Shown one piece after another: positions 61,218-64,000 of a stretch of DNA of 64,000 nt; the stretch's first letter is position 1; each line of letters opens with the position of its first letter. The DNA comes from Pseudomonadota bacterium (GTDB lineage: Bacteria > Pseudomonadota > Gammaproteobacteria > Steroidobacterales > Steroidobacteraceae), in the NCBI GenBank assembly GCA_018241505.1, contig JAFEDS010000010.1, forward strand, positions 558,001 through 622,000, read 5' to 3'. A program made the position numbers and the translations under genes. Under the pieces are notes generated by a model. That model searched no databases. It saw only the letters and a program-made list of their open reading frames with translations, and was not told the origin of the DNA.

Positions 61218-64000
61218 GTGTACATAGTCGGCATCGGCGCTTCAGCCGGGGGCCTCTCCGCCCTCCAGGTCCTGCTCAGCTCGATGCCACCACAACCCGG
61301 CTTCGCCTGTGTGATCGTGATGCACCTCTCGCCCGATCATGAAAGTCATCTTGCTGAGTTTCTGCAGCCATCCACGCCGATGCCGGTCACGCAGGTGAAC
61401 GCCACGATCGCGCTCGAAGCAAATCACGTCTATGTCATACCGCCCAATGCCAATCTGAACTCGATCGACACTCATTTGCGGCTTTCGGAGCTCGAGGAGC
61501 GCCGGTTGGAGCGTGCTCCCATCGATCACTTCCTGCGTACTCTCGCGAGCACCCACGACGGCACGGCGATAGTCATCATTCTGACAGGAGCGGGCGCGGA
61601 CGGTTCCATCGGCGTGCGTTATATCAGTCAATGTGGTGGGCTCGCCATCGCCCAGGATCCACAGGAAGCCGAATTTGACAGCATGCCGCGCAGTGCCATT
61701 GCGACAGGAGCAATCGACATAGTGTTGCCCCTGCGGCGGATGGCGGGTGAGATCCTCCGGTTCTGTAACACCCGGCCGCAACTGCCAGTCCCCGATGGCG
61801 AGGGCAGGATACAAGACAGCGAGGAAGCGCTTCTCAAACGGGTTACGACCGACCTGGAACAAACAACCCATCAGAATTTTGACGTCTACCGGCGACCGAG
61901 GTTGCTCAAACGTCTGCGCCGGCGAATGCAGTTGCAGCACGTCACCCGCGTAAAGGACTACCTGGACATACTCGGAAGCAAAAAACAGGAAGCAGAGGCC
62001 CTTGCCGAGGACCTGCTGCTCGCCCCCACCGAGTTCTTCGGTGACCCGGGCGCGTTTCGCGAGCTCGAGAAAAAGATCATTCCGGAGCTGTTGGAGCGAA
62101 AATCCGGCACCGACGGGCGGCTGCGAGTGTGGACCATTGGTTGCTCGACGGGCGAAGAGGCCTACTCACTGGCCATTCTCTGCACGGAAGCCGCGGAAGA
62201 GCACGGGCGTCCCGTGCGGCTGCAGATTTTCGCAACCGACAACTCCGCCAGATCCTTGGCTGCGGCGCGCGATGGCGTCTATCCCCGGGAGATCGGCGCC
62301 GCGGTTTCAGCGAAACGTCTCGAGCGTTTCTTCACGGCCGAACGCGGCTCATTTCGGGTCAAGCGGCCGATCCGTGACGTTGTATTGTTTGCAGCCCATA
62401 GCCTGTTCCGCGATCCGCCGTTCGCGCGGATCGACCTCATTGTCTGCCGGAACCTCATGAACGAGCTGCAGCCCGAGGTCCGTCGGGCCGTGCTGGCCCT
62501 GTTCCACTATGCCCTGGAGCCCCAGGGCCTGCTGGTTCTGGGCGACCAGGACGCGCAGCAGGCCGACGGATTCGAGCCGCTGCAGGCGGACTCAGGAACC
62601 CTGTTGCGCAAGATCCCGGGGCCGCGCCATCATCACGATGCCCCGGCGCTGGTGCAACCGTTCGCGGCCGAGCGCACACAGCCGCAACGGCCCTCCTCCG
62701 CCGGCGATATAAACATCCGAATCAACGGCCATTACCAGTCAGCACTCGAGTCATATGCGCCTCCGAGTGTGCTCATCAACGCCGCCAACGAAGTCGTGCA
62801 TTTTGCGATGACGGCCTCGCGATACCTGCGGATCCCGGGGGGCGCGCTCACGGATGACCTGACTCGCCTCGTTCCGGAGCCGGCCCGTTCCGCGCTGTTG
62901 GAGGGGTTGCGCGTCCTGCGTAACGGTGCAAAAAATTGGCGCTCGGAGCCGCTGTCCTTGGCGGCCGAGGATGGATTGAGACGCATCTGCCTGCGCCTCG
63001 AGCGCGTCGCGGCAACCGAGTTGATTCTCGTTGTATTTGACGACCGCGATCAAGGCACTTCCCGGCCGGAGCTGCACGCGGAAGCCGCGCAGATCATCGT
63101 GGATCTCGAAGCCCAGATCCGCTCGTTGAATTCGCGACTGCAGGAGCTGACGCGCCGGCCCGTAACCGAAGATCTCAACACCGTGCGCGGCATGTTGGAT
63201 GAGGCGACCGCCGAGTTGCACCTGGTTCTGGGCGAGCTTGCCGCCTCGAAGGAAGAGCTACAGGCGGTCAATGAAGAGCTCGTGGCTCTCGATGATGAGA
63301 ACCGCCGGCGTCTGGCCGAGCTGACCCAGATATCGACGGATCTGCAGCATCTGCTGGCCTCTACCGGCGTGGCCACACTGTTTCTCGACAGGAATCTCAA
63401 CATCGTGCGTTTCACGCCGCTGTTTGGCGACCTGTTTGGCTTGCGCGCGACCGACATCGGCCGGCGCGTATCGGATCTGACGCGCCTCGCGCAATATCAG
63501 GGGCTCGAAGATGACGCAGTCCGGGTGCTGGGGAGTCTGCAGCCCGTGGAGCAGGAAATCATGCGTTCCGACGGGCGCTGGTATCTGAGCCGCATGCTGC
63601 CCTATCGCACTGCCGCGGGGCTGGTGCAGGGACTGGTCCTCACTTTCATGGACATCACCGATCGCAAGCGCGCCGAGCTCGCATTGCAGGCTGCCAACCG
63701 GGGCAAGGACGAATTCCTGGCCGTTCTAGGCCATGAGCTGCGCAACCCGCTCGCGCCCATCAGCTCCGGCGTCGAAGTGTTGAAAGCCGCGCCCGGCGAT
63801 CGCGATATTGTCAAGAAGATGGCCGCCACGATGGGACGCCAGACCCAACAGCTCGTGCGGCTCGTAGATGACCTGCTGGAGGTATCGCGCATCAGCGGGG
63901 GCAAGCTGCAGATTCGCACCGCCCCCCTGGATTTGCGCGAAGTCATCCAGGACGCCATCGCGGCTGCCAGATCCGCCATTGAGCGGGCCGGCCATTCATT
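61218..64000 (+). CDS. CheB-CheR-PAS-histidine kinase hybrid (partial, runs off window)
   Basis: Opens at GTG after GGAGCC, giving VYIVGIGASAGGLSALQVLL; the frame stays open to the last base, so the C-terminus is missing. CheB triad: Ser in GASAGG, His in VMHLSPDHES, Asp in TGAGADGSIG. CheR follows with RRPRLLKRLRRRMQ, IGCSTGEEAYSLAIL and DPPFARIDLIVCRNL. After a coiled coil (ELQAVNEELVALDDENRR) come a PAS domain and a HisKA domain with H-box FLAVLGHELRNPLAPIS and the dimerisation helix QLVRLVDDLLEVSRISGG. The ATPase domain and any receiver lie beyond the window. It is a tandem partner of the previous gene. Confidence 0.92.
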   Translation, partial: MYIVGIGASAGGLSALQVLLSSMPPQPGFACVIVMHLSPDHESHLAEFLQPSTPMPVTQVNATIALEANHVYVIPPNANLNSIDTHLRLSELEERRLERAPIDHFLRTLASTHDGTAIVIILTGAGADGSIGVRYISQCGGLAIAQDPQEAEFDSMPRSAIATGAIDIVLPLRRMAGEILRFCNTRPQLPVPDGEGRIQDSEEALLKRVTTDLEQTTHQNFDVYRRPRLLKRLRRRMQLQHVTRVKDYLDILGSKKQEAEALAEDLLLAPTEFFGDPGAFRELEKKIIPELLERKSGTDGRLRVWTIGCSTGEEAYSLAILCTEAAEEHGRPVRLQIFATDNSARSLAAARDGVYPREIGAAVSAKRLERFFTAERGSFRVKRPIRDVVLFAAHSLFRDPPFARIDLIVCRNLMNELQPEVRRAVLALFHYALEPQGLLVLGDQDAQQADGFEPLQADSGTLLRKIPGPRHHHDAPALVQPFAAERTQPQRPSSAGDINIRINGHYQSALESYAPPSVLINAANEVVHFAMTASRYLRIPGGALTDDLTRLVPEPARSALLEGLRVLRNGAKNWRSEPLSLAAEDGLRRICLRLERVAATELILVVFDDRDQGTSRPELHAEAAQIIVDLEAQIRSLNSRLQELTRRPVTEDLNTVRGMLDEATAELHLVLGELAASKEELQAVNEELVALDDENRRRLAELTQISTDLQHLLASTGVATLFLDRNLNIVRFTPLFGDLFGLRATDIGRRVSDLTRLAQYQGLEDDAVRVLGSLQPVEQEIMRSDGRWYLSRMLPYRTAAGLVQGLVLTFMDITDRKRAELALQAANRGKDEFLAVLGHELRNPLAPISSGVEVLKAAPGDRDIVKKMAATMGRQTQQLVRLVDDLLEVSRISGGKLQIRTAPLDLREVIQDAIAAARSAIERAGHS

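Noticed and set aside
1..64000. CRISPR arrays, tRNA or rRNA genes, insertion sequences, attachment sites
   Set aside because: Looked for regular short repeats with spacers, cloverleaf-like and rRNA-like sequence and transposase/integrase motifs; saw none that I could support.

Overview
The window reads as the chromosome of a GC-rich, Gram-negative gammaproteobacterium. TonB-dependent receptors with STN domains, FecI/FecR signalling, MipA/OmpV, a RND/MFS-type outer-membrane factor and TypA all point that way. A Steroidobacteraceae/Nevskiales or Xanthomonadales-like lineage is my inference from gene style only. I see no tRNA, rRNA, transposase, integrase or CRISPR array.

The centre of interest is 7.9-23.3 kb, where two complete class II lasso-peptide clusters lie mirror-wise. 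Left cluster: FecI sigma > FecR1 > TonB receptor 1 > then < C1 (asparagine-synthetase-like cyclase) < B1 (RRE + transglutaminase-like protease) < A1 (precursor). Right cluster: FecR2 > A2 > B2 > C2 > then < TonB receptor 2. In both clusters the cyclase gene and the receptor gene overlap tail to tail (22 and 28 bp), and a perfect hairpin sits between A and B. The A genes are short. Both leaders end with a conserved G-x-A...T-Q segment with Thr at -2. Predicted cores are a very hydrophobic peptide starting Gly1 with Glu9 (A1), and RNNPHNGADSLGGFLI, which would start with Arg and close on Asp9 (A2). B2 has Cys in place of the catalytic Asp found in B1. Only one FecI-type sigma factor is visible for three FecR-like anti-sigma factors (third at 29.2-30.3 kb). 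Neither cluster has an adjacent isopeptidase or exporter.

Left flank (0-7.2 kb): end of treY, a DUF6491 lipoprotein, a MipA/OmpV protein, AraC regulator, VOC protein, then a leftward set of ndh, ABC exporter and an orphan MbtH-like protein. Right of the lasso region (23.4-31.7 kb): a Rieske oxygenase, a PYROXD2-like FAD oxidoreductase and a TetR regulator; an Atm1-type ABC transporter; FecR3; an orphan Vsr endonuclease. From 31.7 to 48.3 kb there is mostly housekeeping content: YdcF/SDR/tyrosine phosphatase operon, an S9 peptidase, a GH100-like hydrolase, DUF2721, a truncated E1/ThiF-like protein, typA, folE, a CHASE4-GGDEF-EAL protein, a NYN-domain protein, yeiH, an Lrp/AsnC regulator and an outer-membrane barrel.

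From 48.4 to 57.8 kb lies a leftward set: GGDEF-TPR protein, amino-acid permease, M28 peptidase, phosphoesterase, outer-membrane factor and EmrA-like adaptor (without EmrB). A CysB-like regulator at 57.8-58.6 kb is a pseudogene with several lesions. The right edge holds two tandem CheB-CheR hybrid proteins, the second carrying a histidine-kinase module and running off the window.
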